From positions 29,465 through 93,464 of the forward strand of contig VBKI01000078.1 of the NCBI GenBank assembly GCA_005879535.1: a stretch of DNA of 64,000 nt, read 5' to 3'. Positions within the stretch are counted from its first letter, which is position 1, and each line of letters opens with the position of its first letter. The stretch comes from Deltaproteobacteria bacterium. GTDB lineage: Bacteria > Myxococcota > Myxococcia > Myxococcales > 40CM-4-68-19. Below, piece by piece: positions 1 to 8,982 of this stretch. Under the pieces are notes generated by a model. The model ran no database searches and was not told the origin of the DNA. It was given only the letters and a program-made list of their open reading frames with translations. The position numbers were made by a program, and so were the translations under genes.

Positions 1-114
1 GGAGAGCTCGGCCGGTGCTTGACCGCGAGCCCGACAGGTTGTCGCCGGATCCGCCACCGACGGCACGCGTGACGAGCGACGAGCATCGGCACGCGACTTG
101 CTCATCACGGCGGC

Positions 115-648
115 ATGAAGCGCATCCGTCTGATTGTCACGCTCCTGGTCGCTTTCGCCGGATCGGCACTTGGCGAAGAGCCGGACCAGGTTCTCGTCAC
201 CTACGAAGCGGCATTGGGGGAACGACGGATCTCCGGCGCGTCGCACTCATTGCATTGGAGCGCGAACCAACTCGCCGCCGATCGCGCGCAGGTACACCTG
301 CGCGTGCCGACTGCTTCCTTCGAATCCGGCCACGCGGGGTTCGACTCGCTCCTGCGCTCTGCCTTGCAATCCGACCGCTATCCCTTCATCGAGGTGGAGG
401 GCGAGGTGCGCGGCGATTGGTTCGAAGGAACGCTCACCATGCACGGCGTTTCCCGGCTGCTCGCCGTCCCCATCGCGATCGCGCGGGCCGGAACGCAGTT
501 CGTCGCGCGTACCTCGTTCGCCATCGATCTCGATCAATTCAGAATTGCGGTCCCGTCGGTCGGGAACCACATCACGGTCGACTTCGTCGCGCGACTCTCG
601 GCCAACCCGCGCGCCGTGATTGCGGGCGGCGCGCTCAGCTCGAACTGA
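115..648 (+). CDS. YceI-like secreted protein
   Basis: A 177-residue protein with a clear signal peptide (residues 1-20, MKRIRLIVTLLVAFAGSALG). The rest fits a YceI/lipocalin-like beta-barrel: a segment ending FESGHAGFDSLLRSAL, then YPFIEVEGEVRG, then GTLTMHGVSR, the last two being the typical YceI pattern of a strand followed by a G-x-L-x-(M/L)-x-G-V-(S/T) strand. YceI proteins bind long isoprenoid or amphiphilic molecules in the periplasm; the ligand here cannot be told. Its 3' end overlaps the convergent regulator gene by 14 bp. The start at 115 is the only one that keeps the signal peptide. Confidence 0.75.
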   Translation: MKRIRLIVTLLVAFAGSALGEEPDQVLVTYEAALGERRISGASHSLHWSANQLAADRAQVHLRVPTASFESGHAGFDSLLRSALQSDRYPFIEVEGEVRGDWFEGTLTMHGVSRLLAVPIAIARAGTQFVARTSFAIDLDQFRIAVPSVGNHITVDFVARLSANPRAVIAGGALSSN

Positions 649-1984
649 GACCGTACTTCTTCAGCCGGTCCACGAACGAGCTGCGGCTGATCCGGAGCCG
701 CCGCGCAGCCTCCGACTGATTTCCGCCGGTCGCGGCCAGGGCCTGCTCGATCTGCTCGCGCTCGAAAGCGTCGAGCCGCTCCCAGAGAGCCATCTCCTCA
801 TTTGACCGGTTCGCCTGAGCGCCAGCCGCCGGGGTGGGGGGCATCGTGCTCAGCGTCTGCGGCCCGATCTCCCCTCCGGAGCTGAGCGCGACGAGCCGCG
901 CCACGGTGTTCTCGAGCTGGCGCACGTTGCCCGGCCACTCCGCCATGCGCAGGACCTCGAGGAGCGCGGGCGAAAGGCGCGCGCCCTCCACCCCGAATCG
1001 CTCGGCATAACGTCGTGCGAACTCCATCGCCAGGGCGGGAATGTCCTCGCGATGCTCGTGCAGCGGCGGCACCCGGAGCTCCACCACGGCCAGCCGGTAG
1101 TAGAGATCCTCCCGGAAGCGGCCGTCGCGCGCATCGGCCGCCAGATCGCGATTCGTGCAGGCGATGACGCGCACGTCGACGTGCTCGATGCGCCCCGCGC
1201 CGACGGGCTGGATCTCTCCTTCCTGCAGCGCGCGAAGAAGCTTGGCCTGGACCGGCGGCGGCAGCTCGCCGACCTCGTCGAGGACCAGCGTTCCCCCGTC
1301 GGCCTCCGCAAAGAAGCCGCGGCGCGCTTGCGTCGCGCCGGTGAAGGCCCCGCGCGTATGTCCGAAGAGCTCGGCCTCGGCCAGCTCGCCCGGAATGGCC
1401 GCGCAGTTGAAGCGCACCAGCGGTCCTTTCGCGCGCTTGCTCTCCCCGTGGATGAGCGCGGCCACCAGCTCCTTGCCCGTCCCGGTCTCTCCGCGCACCA
1501 GCACGGTGATGTCGCGCGGCGCCACGCGCGTGACCGCGTCGATCAAGCGGCGCATCGCCGCGGAGTCGCCGACGATGCTGCGGCCGATGGCCTTCTCCGC
1601 CGTCAGCCTGCGGTTCTGGACGCGCAGCGCGCGAGCTTCCAGGGCTCGCTCGATGACCAGCCCCATCTCCTCGATGTCGAACGGCTTGGTGACGTACTCG
1701 TAGGCGCCCGTCTTCATCGCGCGCACCGCGATCCGCTCCGAGCCGTGGGCGGTGAGAAGGATCACGGGCAGCGACTCGTCGCGCTCGTGGATGGCCTGCA
1801 GGAGCTGCACGCCATCCATCTCCGGCATGGCGTAATCGGTCACCACCGCATCCACGCCCTCGAGCTGCGCCAGCGCCTCCTGCGCCGAGCGCGCCAGGAC
1901 CGCCTCGTGCCGGCGCTGCTTCGTCAGCGCCTTCAGGGCGAACAGCATCCCCGGCTCGTCGTCAACCAGGAGAAGGCGCGCCAA
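635..1984 (-). CDS. sigma54-dependent response regulator (NtrC family)
   Basis: A 449-residue NtrC-type activator. Order: receiver domain (1-120, phospho-acceptor Asp50 in VVTDYAMPEMDG, Lys in VTKPFD), AAA+ domain (about 140-370; Walker A GETGTGKE, sigma54-contact loop GAFTGA, Walker B GTLVLDEVGE), and a C-terminal Fis-type helix-turn-helix (GGNQSEAARRLRISRSSF). It should open promoters recognised by sigma54 RNA polymerase when phosphorylated. I chose a TTG start at 1984 because it lies just after a purine-rich GGAGAGGAGGA ribosome site and begins exactly at the receiver domain; upstream in-frame sequence lies inside the kinase gene in another frame. It overlaps the kinase gene by 23 bp, so the two are probably translationally coupled. 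Targets are not evident. Confidence 0.9.
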   Translation of the reverse strand: MARLLLVDDEPGMLFALKALTKQRRHEAVLARSAQEALAQLEGVDAVVTDYAMPEMDGVQLLQAIHERDESLPVILLTAHGSERIAVRAMKTGAYEYVTKPFDIEEMGLVIERALEARALRVQNRRLTAEKAIGRSIVGDSAAMRRLIDAVTRVAPRDITVLVRGETGTGKELVAALIHGESKRAKGPLVRFNCAAIPGELAEAELFGHTRGAFTGATQARRGFFAEADGGTLVLDEVGELPPPVQAKLLRALQEGEIQPVGAGRIEHVDVRVIACTNRDLAADARDGRFREDLYYRLAVVELRVPPLHEHREDIPALAMEFARRYAERFGVEGARLSPALLEVLRMAEWPGNVRQLENTVARLVALSSGGEIGPQTLSTMPPTPAAGAQANRSNEEMALWERLDAFEREQIEQALAATGGNQSEAARRLRISRSSFVDRLKKYGLSSS

Positions 1985-3317
1985 TGCTCCTCCTCTCCTG
2001 CTGCAGCGGGAGCGTCCCGACCACGGTGGTGCCGCGTCCCTCCTCGCTCTGGTAGTCGAGCGAACCTCCATGCTGCGTGAAGGCGGCCCGTGCCATCGCC
2101 ACGCCGAGGCCGGTGCCCTGCTCGCGGGTCGTGAAGAAAGGAGTACCGAGGCGCTCGAGCACTTCGGGCGGCATGCCGCGGCCGGAGTCGCGCACCTCGA
2201 CCTGCGCCAGCCCGTCACGTTGCACGATCCTGACTTCCACCTTGCCGCCCTTCGCCGTCGCGTCGAGCGCGTTGGCGACGAGGTTGAAGAGCGCCTCGCG
2301 GAGCCGGCGCGGATCCGCTTCCACCTGGGCCTCGCCGGCGCGGCGAAGCGCCACGCCCGCGGAGCTGGCCTGCGCACCGAGAATTCCCAGGACTTCGTCG
2401 GCAAGCGCGCCGAGCGAGAACCGCTGGCGCCTCAGCTTTTCGAGCGGCCGGGAGAAGGAGAGATACTCCTGGAGGATGCCGTTCATCCGCTCCACTTCGT
2501 TCTCGGCGACCTCCAGCCGCTCGCGCGACTCCTCGTCGCAGGCATCGCGCTTCGCGAGCTGCACGAGCGCCTTGATGGCGCCGAGCGGGTTCTTCAGCTC
2601 GTGGGAGAGCTGCGCGCTCAGGTGCTCCAGCTCCCTTGCGCGGGCCAGCGCCTCTTCCGCCATCTGCTCGCGGGCGCGGTCGACGCGGCAGTGGCTCTCG
2701 TTGAGCGCCTGGGTCATGGCGATCAAGTAAGAGATCTGGAAGAAGGCAACGGAGAAGAGCGCCAGCCCGGCGAGATACGAGAAGTACGGCTCGACAACGC
2801 TGGGACCGAACCACCCCGTGGGCAGAAGGATGAGCGACGCCGCTCCGACGACGACGACGCGCATTGCCAACTTCGTTTCGCGCGTCCAGCCGTAAGCGAG
2901 AAGCATGCTGGAGAGCGGTCCGAGGGTGGTGATGAGAAGCGGGCTGCGCAATCCGCCGCTCAGGCCGACCATCACGAACTGCGAGGCGAGGCCCACGAGC
3001 CAGGCGGTCGTGCTCGGGCCCGTACAGGCGACCGGAGACCCCTGCGCCGCGCGGACCGGGATGACGAGGTGTTTGAAGACGAGGTTCCGCACCAGGTTGC
3101 TGAAAAGCAGGACCGCGATGGCCGCGGTCCGCCACTCCGGATACCCGGCCCGCCAGAGCAGGGTCACGAAGAGGAGCGAAACGATGGCGTGAACCACCCA
3201 CTTCGTCCTCCAATACCAGCCGGACGGGAAGTCGGTCGGGGCGACACCCGCTGTGCTCAGGGGCATCTCCGCTGGACTCGCAAGACCCGGGCCGCCGCTT
3301 TGAACCTGCTCACTCAT
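1962..3317 (-). CDS. membrane histidine kinase, partner of the NtrC-type regulator
   Basis: A 451-residue sensor kinase. About six membrane segments lie between residues 40 and 202 with almost no periplasmic domain, so it probably senses something in the membrane or cytoplasm. A short coiled coil leads to the H box (SHELKNPLG, His239), then N, G1 and G2 boxes (LFNLVANALDA, DSGRGMPPE, GTGLGVAMARA). It belongs with the NtrB-like kinases that pair with sigma54 activators. The ATG at 3317 is preferred; an in-frame ATG 12 codons upstream (3353) is possible. Transcribed away from the RND operon across about 140 bp, so it might regulate that pump, but no sequence evidence ties them. Confidence 0.88.
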   Translation of the reverse strand: MSEQVQSGGPGLASPAEMPLSTAGVAPTDFPSGWYWRTKWVVHAIVSLLFVTLLWRAGYPEWRTAAIAVLLFSNLVRNLVFKHLVIPVRAAQGSPVACTGPSTTAWLVGLASQFVMVGLSGGLRSPLLITTLGPLSSMLLAYGWTRETKLAMRVVVVGAASLILLPTGWFGPSVVEPYFSYLAGLALFSVAFFQISYLIAMTQALNESHCRVDRAREQMAEEALARARELEHLSAQLSHELKNPLGAIKALVQLAKRDACDEESRERLEVAENEVERMNGILQEYLSFSRPLEKLRRQRFSLGALADEVLGILGAQASSAGVALRRAGEAQVEADPRRLREALFNLVANALDATAKGGKVEVRIVQRDGLAQVEVRDSGRGMPPEVLERLGTPFFTTREQGTGLGVAMARAAFTQHGGSLDYQSEEGRGTTVVGTLPLQQERRSIGAPSPG

Positions 3318-3458
3318 GGGCCCCAGTATGCTCCGGGGCAGGGGCTCTTGCATTCATTGTCGAAACGGCGGTCTGGAGTTGTATGCCGATCCGGCAACGC
3401 CGGGTCCCCGCCGCAGGAAACCGGGCTTCGGCACGCCGCGTGAAAGGGCCGCCGCGGC

Positions 3459-4748
3459 ATGCAAGGACGCAGCTTCGGCATCGCGGTCGCGGTCACGCTC
3501 TTCTGGTCACTTCCCTCGCCGGCGCTCCAGCCGCTCGACGTGTTCGTCGCCTCCGCACGCGAGCGCAACCCGGACGCGCTGGAGGCGAAAGCGGGCCTTT
3601 CGCAGCAGAACGCGCAGTCCGACGTGGTGCTGGGACGCGTCCTGCCGGGAATTTCGGCGCGAGGCGCCTACACCCGGAACCAGTACGGCACGACCGTCGA
3701 TCTGGGCAGCGGGCCGGTCACGGTGGTGCCCGACCATCAGTGGGACGGCTCCGCCACCGTGACCGTCCCGTTGATCGACGCCGCCGGTTGGGCGCGCGTC
3801 GCGGCGGCGAAGACCACGGCCGACGCAGCCGGATTCCAGCTCGCATCGGCGAGGCTGCAAGTCGAGGCGCAGGTCGCACAGAACTATTACCAGCTGATCG
3901 CGGACTTCGCGCTCGTCGCCGTTTCCGGGACCGCGCTGGAGGTCTCGAAGGAAAGCCTGCGGCTCGCCCAGAACAGGCTCGCCGCCGGGGTCGCTCCGGC
4001 GCTGGAGGTCGATCGCGCGCGCGCCGATGTGGAGCAGCAGACGCAGCAACTGGCCGCCGCGTTGCTGCAACTCTCGCTGGCGGCGCGCGCGCTCGAATCC
4101 AACTCCGGCGTGTTCCCGGACTTGTCCGTCCCGGCGCCGCTCGCGGACGATCTGCACAACGAACCCGCGCTCGCCTCGTTCGAAGGCGAGTTGAACCGGT
4201 TGCCGGCGGTGGTGGCGGCGAGCGGCAGCACGCGCGCGGCGGAACAGGACGCCGGGGCGCAGCGGTTCGCCCTGCTGCCTTCGGTCGCGGGGACGTTCAG
4301 CGAGCGCGGGACCACCGCTCCTGGCTTCACCGGCCACGACTGGACCTGGCAGGCGGCGATCAATTTCGCCTGGTCGTTCGATCTCACCAGCATCGCCAGC
4401 ATCCGCAGCCAGGACGCGGGCGCCGACGTCGCCCGTGCCCGCGAGCTGCGGGTGAGGCTCGCCGCGCGCGACGCCATCCACCGGCAGTGGGAGACCGTGG
4501 CAGCGTCCATCGCCCGCAGCCGATCCGCGCGGGCCGGCCGGGTTGCCGCGGCGCATGCGGCGCAGCAGGCCCACGACCGCTACCAGGTCGGGACCATCAC
4601 GCAGCTCGATCTGTTGCAGGCGCAGCGCGACGCCTTTGCCGCTGAAGTCGCGCGCATCCAGGCGGATGCCGATCTGGTCAATGCCCGGGCGCAGCTCCGC
4701 CTCGCCGCGGGAAAGAGTCTTCTCGAGAGGAACGAGGGAGTCCAATGA
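3459..4748 (+). CDS. TolC-family outer-membrane efflux protein
   Basis: A 429-residue outer-membrane factor with an N-terminal signal sequence and the two-fold TolC layout: helical segments rich in Ala/Gln/Arg separated by strand regions, including LRLAQNRLAAGVAPALEVDR in the first half and HDRYQVGTITQLDLLQAQRD in the second. These repeated N/D-R-Y/L-x-x-G-x-x-(T/P)-x-L-(D/E) motifs mark the equatorial ends of the hairpins. It should form the trimeric outer-membrane exit duct for the adaptor and pump encoded next; the gene overlaps the adaptor by 4 bp (ATGA), so the three are one operon. Confidence 0.9.
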   Translation: MQGRSFGIAVAVTLFWSLPSPALQPLDVFVASARERNPDALEAKAGLSQQNAQSDVVLGRVLPGISARGAYTRNQYGTTVDLGSGPVTVVPDHQWDGSATVTVPLIDAAGWARVAAAKTTADAAGFQLASARLQVEAQVAQNYYQLIADFALVAVSGTALEVSKESLRLAQNRLAAGVAPALEVDRARADVEQQTQQLAAALLQLSLAARALESNSGVFPDLSVPAPLADDLHNEPALASFEGELNRLPAVVAASGSTRAAEQDAGAQRFALLPSVAGTFSERGTTAPGFTGHDWTWQAAINFAWSFDLTSIASIRSQDAGADVARARELRVRLAARDAIHRQWETVAASIARSRSARAGRVAAAHAAQQAHDRYQVGTITQLDLLQAQRDAFAAEVARIQADADLVNARAQLRLAAGKSLLERNEGVQ

Positions 4749-5848
4749 AGAAAGCATTCACGTTGCTGCTCGCCGTTGTCGGTTGCGCAAAGGTCGCCGC
4801 TGCTCCGTCGACGGAGCGGCCGGCGGCGCTCGTCTCGGTCGCCGCCGCCGAAGCGCGCGACGTGCCCGTCTACCTGGAGGAGATCGGCAAATCGGTCGCG
4901 CGCGAGACGGTCTCCATCCAGCCGCAGGTGTCCGGCCCGGTCACGCAGATCCATTTCGCCGACGGCGCGACGGTGAAGAAGGGCGCAATGCTCTTCACCA
5001 TCGACCCCCGCCCTTTCCGTGCGCAGCTCGATTCCGCGCGGGCAACCCTCGAGCAGGCGCGCGCCAATCTGGACCTGGCGGAGATCGAGTTCGCCCGCGT
5101 CGAGCAGCTGATCCGGACCCAGGCGATCTCCCAGCAGGACTACGACGCGAGACGCAGCGCGGTCGCGGTAGCCCGGGCGCAGGTCGGGCTCGCCGAGGCG
5201 GCGGTCACCACCGCGAAGTTGAACCTCGAGCACTGCTTCATCCGCTCTCCCCTCGACGGGCGCGTGGGGCAACGGCAGGTGGACGTCGGCAACCTGGTCG
5301 GGCCGACGACGGCGCTGCTGATCGTCGAGCGGCTCGATCCCATCTACGCCGACTTCACCATCCCCGAGAACGCGCTGACTTCGGTGCAACGGAGCATGGC
5401 CTCGGAGGCTGCCACCGTCGAGGCGCGGCTGCCCGATGAGCCCGACGGCGCGCGGGTGGGCAAGCTGACCTTCCTCGACAACGCCGTCCAGGATGGAAGC
5501 GGAACGGTGAAGCTGCGGGCCACGCTGGCCAATGCCGATCGGCATTTCTGGCCGGGTCAGTTCGTCAAAGTGCGCCTGGTGCTGCAGACGAAGAAGGACG
5601 CCGTGGTGGTGCCGGCCACCGCGCCGCAGACTTCGGCCAAGGGCCAGTTCGTCTACGTCCTCAAGGGCGACTCGACGGCGGAGATGCGGCCCGTGAAAGT
5701 GGGACAGCGGCAAGGCGAACTCGTCGCCGTCATCGAAGGCCTGACGCCTGGCGAGCGCGTGATCACCGCCGGACAGCTCGCGGTCACGCCCGGCGGGAAG
5801 GTGCGCGTCGAGGAAGCGCAGGCGTCGAACGACCGGAGCAAGCCATGA
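4745..5848 (+). CDS. RND efflux periplasmic adaptor (membrane fusion protein)
   Basis: A 367-residue adaptor. The N-terminus has a lipobox-like VVGC (Cys14), so it is probably a lipoprotein. It then shows the split lipoyl domain (PQVSGPVTQIHFADGATVKKG), an alpha-hairpin (about 95-165) containing AISQQDYDARR, the second lipoyl half (FIRSPLDGRVGQRQVDVGN) and beta-barrel/membrane-proximal domains (GQFVKVRLVL; LTPGERVITAGQL). This is the MdtA/AcrA layout. It joins the inner-membrane pump to the TolC-like channel. It overlaps both flanking genes by 4 bp. Confidence 0.93.
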   Translation: MKKAFTLLLAVVGCAKVAAAPSTERPAALVSVAAAEARDVPVYLEEIGKSVARETVSIQPQVSGPVTQIHFADGATVKKGAMLFTIDPRPFRAQLDSARATLEQARANLDLAEIEFARVEQLIRTQAISQQDYDARRSAVAVARAQVGLAEAAVTTAKLNLEHCFIRSPLDGRVGQRQVDVGNLVGPTTALLIVERLDPIYADFTIPENALTSVQRSMASEAATVEARLPDEPDGARVGKLTFLDNAVQDGSGTVKLRATLANADRHFWPGQFVKVRLVLQTKKDAVVVPATAPQTSAKGQFVYVLKGDSTAEMRPVKVGQRQGELVAVIEGLTPGERVITAGQLAVTPGGKVRVEEAQASNDRSKP

Positions 5849-8800
5849 CCATCTCCGAGCCATTCATCCGCCGTCCGGTGATGACGGCCGTGCTCACGCT
5901 CGCCGCAATTCTCGCGGGCGTGGCCTGCTACTTCCAGTTGCCGGTGAATGACCTGCCCGCGGTCGACTACCCGGTCATCCAGGTCGACGCCGACTACCCG
6001 GGGGCCAGTCCCGAGACGATGGCGGCCAACGTCGCCACGCCGCTCGAGCGGCAGTTCATGCAGATCAACGGGCTCTCACTGGTCACCAGCTCGAGCAGTC
6101 AGGGCCACACGACGCTGACGCTGCAGTTCGACCTGGACAAGACACTCGACGGCGCGGCGACGGACGTGCAGGCGGCGATCAACCAGGCCGCCGGCGCGCT
6201 CCCGGTCGATCTGCCCTCGCCACCGACGTTTTCCAAGACCAACCCGAACGATCAGCCGCTCCAGTACATCGCCGTGACCAGCGATTCGGTCACTCCGGGG
6301 CAGCTCTATGACTACGCCAGCACCCAGGTGGGCCAGCGGCTCAGCATCCTCCCGGGAGTGAGTCGCGTGCAGATCTTCGGGAGCAAGGCCGCGGTGCGCA
6401 TCAAGGGCGATCCCTCGGCAATGGCGGCGCGCGGAATCTCCGTCGACGATCTGGCGAGCGCGATCAAGGGGGGCACGAGCACCGTCGGCGCCGGCCAGTT
6501 CGACGCTCCGTCCGGCACGCTGTTGCTCTCGCCCCATGGCCAGCTGGAGAGGGCCGAGTCCTACGACGACCTGATCGTCGGCACGCGCAATGGCGCTCCC
6601 GTGCACTTGCGCGACGTGGCGAAATCGAGCGACTCGGTCCAGGACGAGCGGGTCCGGATCGCGTTCTGGGTCAAGGGCCATCCGGTGCCCGGCAGCGCGG
6701 TGGTGGTGGCGTTGCTCCGCCAGGCCGGTGCGAACGCGGTGGCCGTGGCGAAGAGCGTCCGCGACGTGCTGCCGTCGATCAACCAGGAACTGCCCGGGTC
6801 TGTGCGCGTCGATCTGATCTATGACCGGTCGGCCAGCATCGTGAACAGTGTCAAGGACGTGCGCGACACGCTGGTGATCGCGTTCGTGCTGGTGGTGCTC
6901 GTCATCTTCCTTTTCCTTGGCCGCACGACCGACACGCTGATCCCCGCGGTGGCCATGCCGCTCTCGCTGTTGCTGACGTTCGTGGCGATGCGGCTGCTCG
7001 GCTACAGCCTGGACAACCTCTCGCTGATGGCGCTCACGCTCGCCATCGGCTTCCTCGTCGACGATGCCATCGTCTTCCTGGAGAACACCGTGCGGCGCAT
7101 GGAGCACGGCGAGAACGCGCTGCAGGCAAGCCTCGCCAGCGCGAAGGAAATCAGCTTCACCATCCTCTCGATGACCCTCTCGCTCGCCGCCGTGTTCATT
7201 CCCCTGGTCTTCATGCCGGGGCTGATCGGGCGCATCTTCCGCGAGTTCGCCATCACCATCGTGGTGGCGATCTTCGCCTCGGGCATCGTCTCGCTGACGC
7301 TCACGCCTTTGATGACGGCGCGGATGCTCAAGGAGCGCGACGGACAGAAGACGTGGATGGAGCGCATCTCATCCGCCATCGAGCGGCGGGTTCTCGGTCT
7401 CTACGGCCGATCCCTGACCTGGTTCTTGCGGCGGCGTTGGGTCTCCGCGGCCATCTGGGCCGTGTGCCTCGCCGGCACCATCGGTCTGTTCATCGTCGTT
7501 CCCAAGGCGTTCTTGCCGGTGGGAGACAGCGGCGTCGTGAACGGAGTCTTCATCGCGCAGGAGGGGTCCTCTCCGCAGCAGATGCACGCGCTCCAGGATC
7601 GCGTCAATCAGGCGTTGTACGCGGATCCGAGCCTGCTGATGGCGGTCGACGCCACCGGGTTCACCGGCCTCCTCCCTTCCAACATGGGAATCATCTACGC
7701 CTTCCTCAAGCCGGGGGAGCAACGGCCACCCATCGACGCCATGGCGGGCGAGATGATGGGCCGCCTCGGTGCCATCCCCGGCGTCTTTCCCTTGTTGCGC
7801 CCGTTCCCCGTGCTGCAGATCAGCACCGGCGCTACCAACCAGAACCAGGGTCAGTACGCATTCGCGATCTCCGGCACCGATGCCGGGCAGGTCTATCAGG
7901 CCTCCGACGCCCTGATGGGCAAGCTGCGCGCGTTTCCGGGGTTCGCCAGCCTCTCGTCCGACGCCTTCCGTCGCACGCCCCGCCTGGAGATCGACGTGCT
8001 GCGCGAGCAGGCCAAGGCGTACGGCGTCTCTGAGGCGCGCATCCTGGCGCTGCTGCGCAACGCCTACTCGCAGAGCTACCTCTACCTGATCAAGCAGCCC
8101 ACCGATCAGTACCAGGTCATCCTCGAGGTCCAGGACACCGAACGCGCCAGCGCCGACGATCTCGGGCTCCTCTACATCAAGTCAGATGACGGCAAGAGGA
8201 TGGTTCCGCTGCGCTCGCTGGTGCACTGGCGCACCACTCTCGGCCCGCAGGCGGTGAACCATCTGAACCAGTTCACCAGCGTCACGACCTTCTTCAACCT
8301 CAAACCGGGAGTGGCGGTGGGCGATGCCACATCCTTCATCGAAAAGGCGGCCGCGGAGGTGGTGCCGGGCACCCTGCGCGCCGGCCTGCAAGGCGAAGCG
8401 TTGACCTTCCGGGACACGGTGCGCGACCTCACCATCCTCATGCTGGTGGCCGTGTTCGTCATGTACGTGGTGCTCGCGGTGCTGTACGAGAGCTATCTGC
8501 ACCCGCTCACGGTGCTCTCCAGCCTGCCCGTGGCGCTCGCCGGCGGCCTGCTCACCCTCTGGCTCTTCCGCGAGCAGGCCACGCTCTACGCGTACGTCGG
8601 CATGTTCATGCTGATGGGCATCGTGAAGAAGAACGGCATCATGATCGTGGACTTCGCGCTGCAACGGATCGGGCGAGGGGCGACGGCAGAGGATGCGATT
8701 CACGAGGCGAGCCTGGATCGGTTCCGGCCGATCATCATGACCACGGTGGCCGCGGTTATCGGCGCGTTGCCCATCGCGCTCGGCTACGGAGCCGACGGCG

Positions 8801-8973
8801 CTTCGCGGCGCGCACTCGGCCTCGTAGTGGTCGGCGGGCTGGTGGTGTCGCAGTTCATCACCCTCTACGTGACTCCAGTCATCTATCTGTACCTGGAGGA
8901 GCTCCAGGAGAAGGTGCTCGACCGCGTGCGCTTCTTCCGGCGCCATCCGGTGACCCTCGAGCCCGCGCCCTGA
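5845..8973 (+). CDS. RND multidrug efflux pump, MdtB/MdtC-like (HAE1 family)
   Basis: A 1042-residue, 12-TM RND transporter of full family length. The proton-relay Asp pair is in GFLVDDAIVFLEN in TM4 and the C-terminal repeat has GIVKKNGIMIVDFA. The start FIRRPVMTAVLT and the sequence ASPETMAANVATPLERQF resemble MdtB/MdtC of Enterobacteria more than AcrB or CusA. It lacks the methionine clusters and extra loop of CusA, so a drug, bile-salt-like or lipid substrate is more likely than a metal ion; that is inference from family. Last gene of the efflux operon, meeting the PiT gene tail to tail with 9 bp between. Confidence 0.93.
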   Translation: MTISEPFIRRPVMTAVLTLAAILAGVACYFQLPVNDLPAVDYPVIQVDADYPGASPETMAANVATPLERQFMQINGLSLVTSSSSQGHTTLTLQFDLDKTLDGAATDVQAAINQAAGALPVDLPSPPTFSKTNPNDQPLQYIAVTSDSVTPGQLYDYASTQVGQRLSILPGVSRVQIFGSKAAVRIKGDPSAMAARGISVDDLASAIKGGTSTVGAGQFDAPSGTLLLSPHGQLERAESYDDLIVGTRNGAPVHLRDVAKSSDSVQDERVRIAFWVKGHPVPGSAVVVALLRQAGANAVAVAKSVRDVLPSINQELPGSVRVDLIYDRSASIVNSVKDVRDTLVIAFVLVVLVIFLFLGRTTDTLIPAVAMPLSLLLTFVAMRLLGYSLDNLSLMALTLAIGFLVDDAIVFLENTVRRMEHGENALQASLASAKEISFTILSMTLSLAAVFIPLVFMPGLIGRIFREFAITIVVAIFASGIVSLTLTPLMTARMLKERDGQKTWMERISSAIERRVLGLYGRSLTWFLRRRWVSAAIWAVCLAGTIGLFIVVPKAFLPVGDSGVVNGVFIAQEGSSPQQMHALQDRVNQALYADPSLLMAVDATGFTGLLPSNMGIIYAFLKPGEQRPPIDAMAGEMMGRLGAIPGVFPLLRPFPVLQISTGATNQNQGQYAFAISGTDAGQVYQASDALMGKLRAFPGFASLSSDAFRRTPRLEIDVLREQAKAYGVSEARILALLRNAYSQSYLYLIKQPTDQYQVILEVQDTERASADDLGLLYIKSDDGKRMVPLRSLVHWRTTLGPQAVNHLNQFTSVTTFFNLKPGVAVGDATSFIEKAAAEVVPGTLRAGLQGEALTFRDTVRDLTILMLVAVFVMYVVLAVLYESYLHPLTVLSSLPVALAGGLLTLWLFREQATLYAYVGMFMLMGIVKKNGIMIVDFALQRIGRGATAEDAIHEASLDRFRPIIMTTVAAVIGALPIALGYGADGASRRALGLVVVGGLVVSQFITLYVTPVIYLYLEELQEKVLDRVRFFRRHPVTLEPAP

Positions 8974-8982
8974 CCGCGGCCT

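Noticed and set aside
1052..2080. Long plus-strand frame opposite the sigma54 activator
   Set aside because: Shadow of a gene with complete receiver, AAA+ and Fis domains; no recognisable protein on the plus strand.
5845..8973. CusA-type metal efflux pump matched to the CusSR-like kinase/regulator
   Set aside because: The pump sequence is MdtB/C-like with no methionine relay, lies 39 kb from the regulator and lacks the shared operator.
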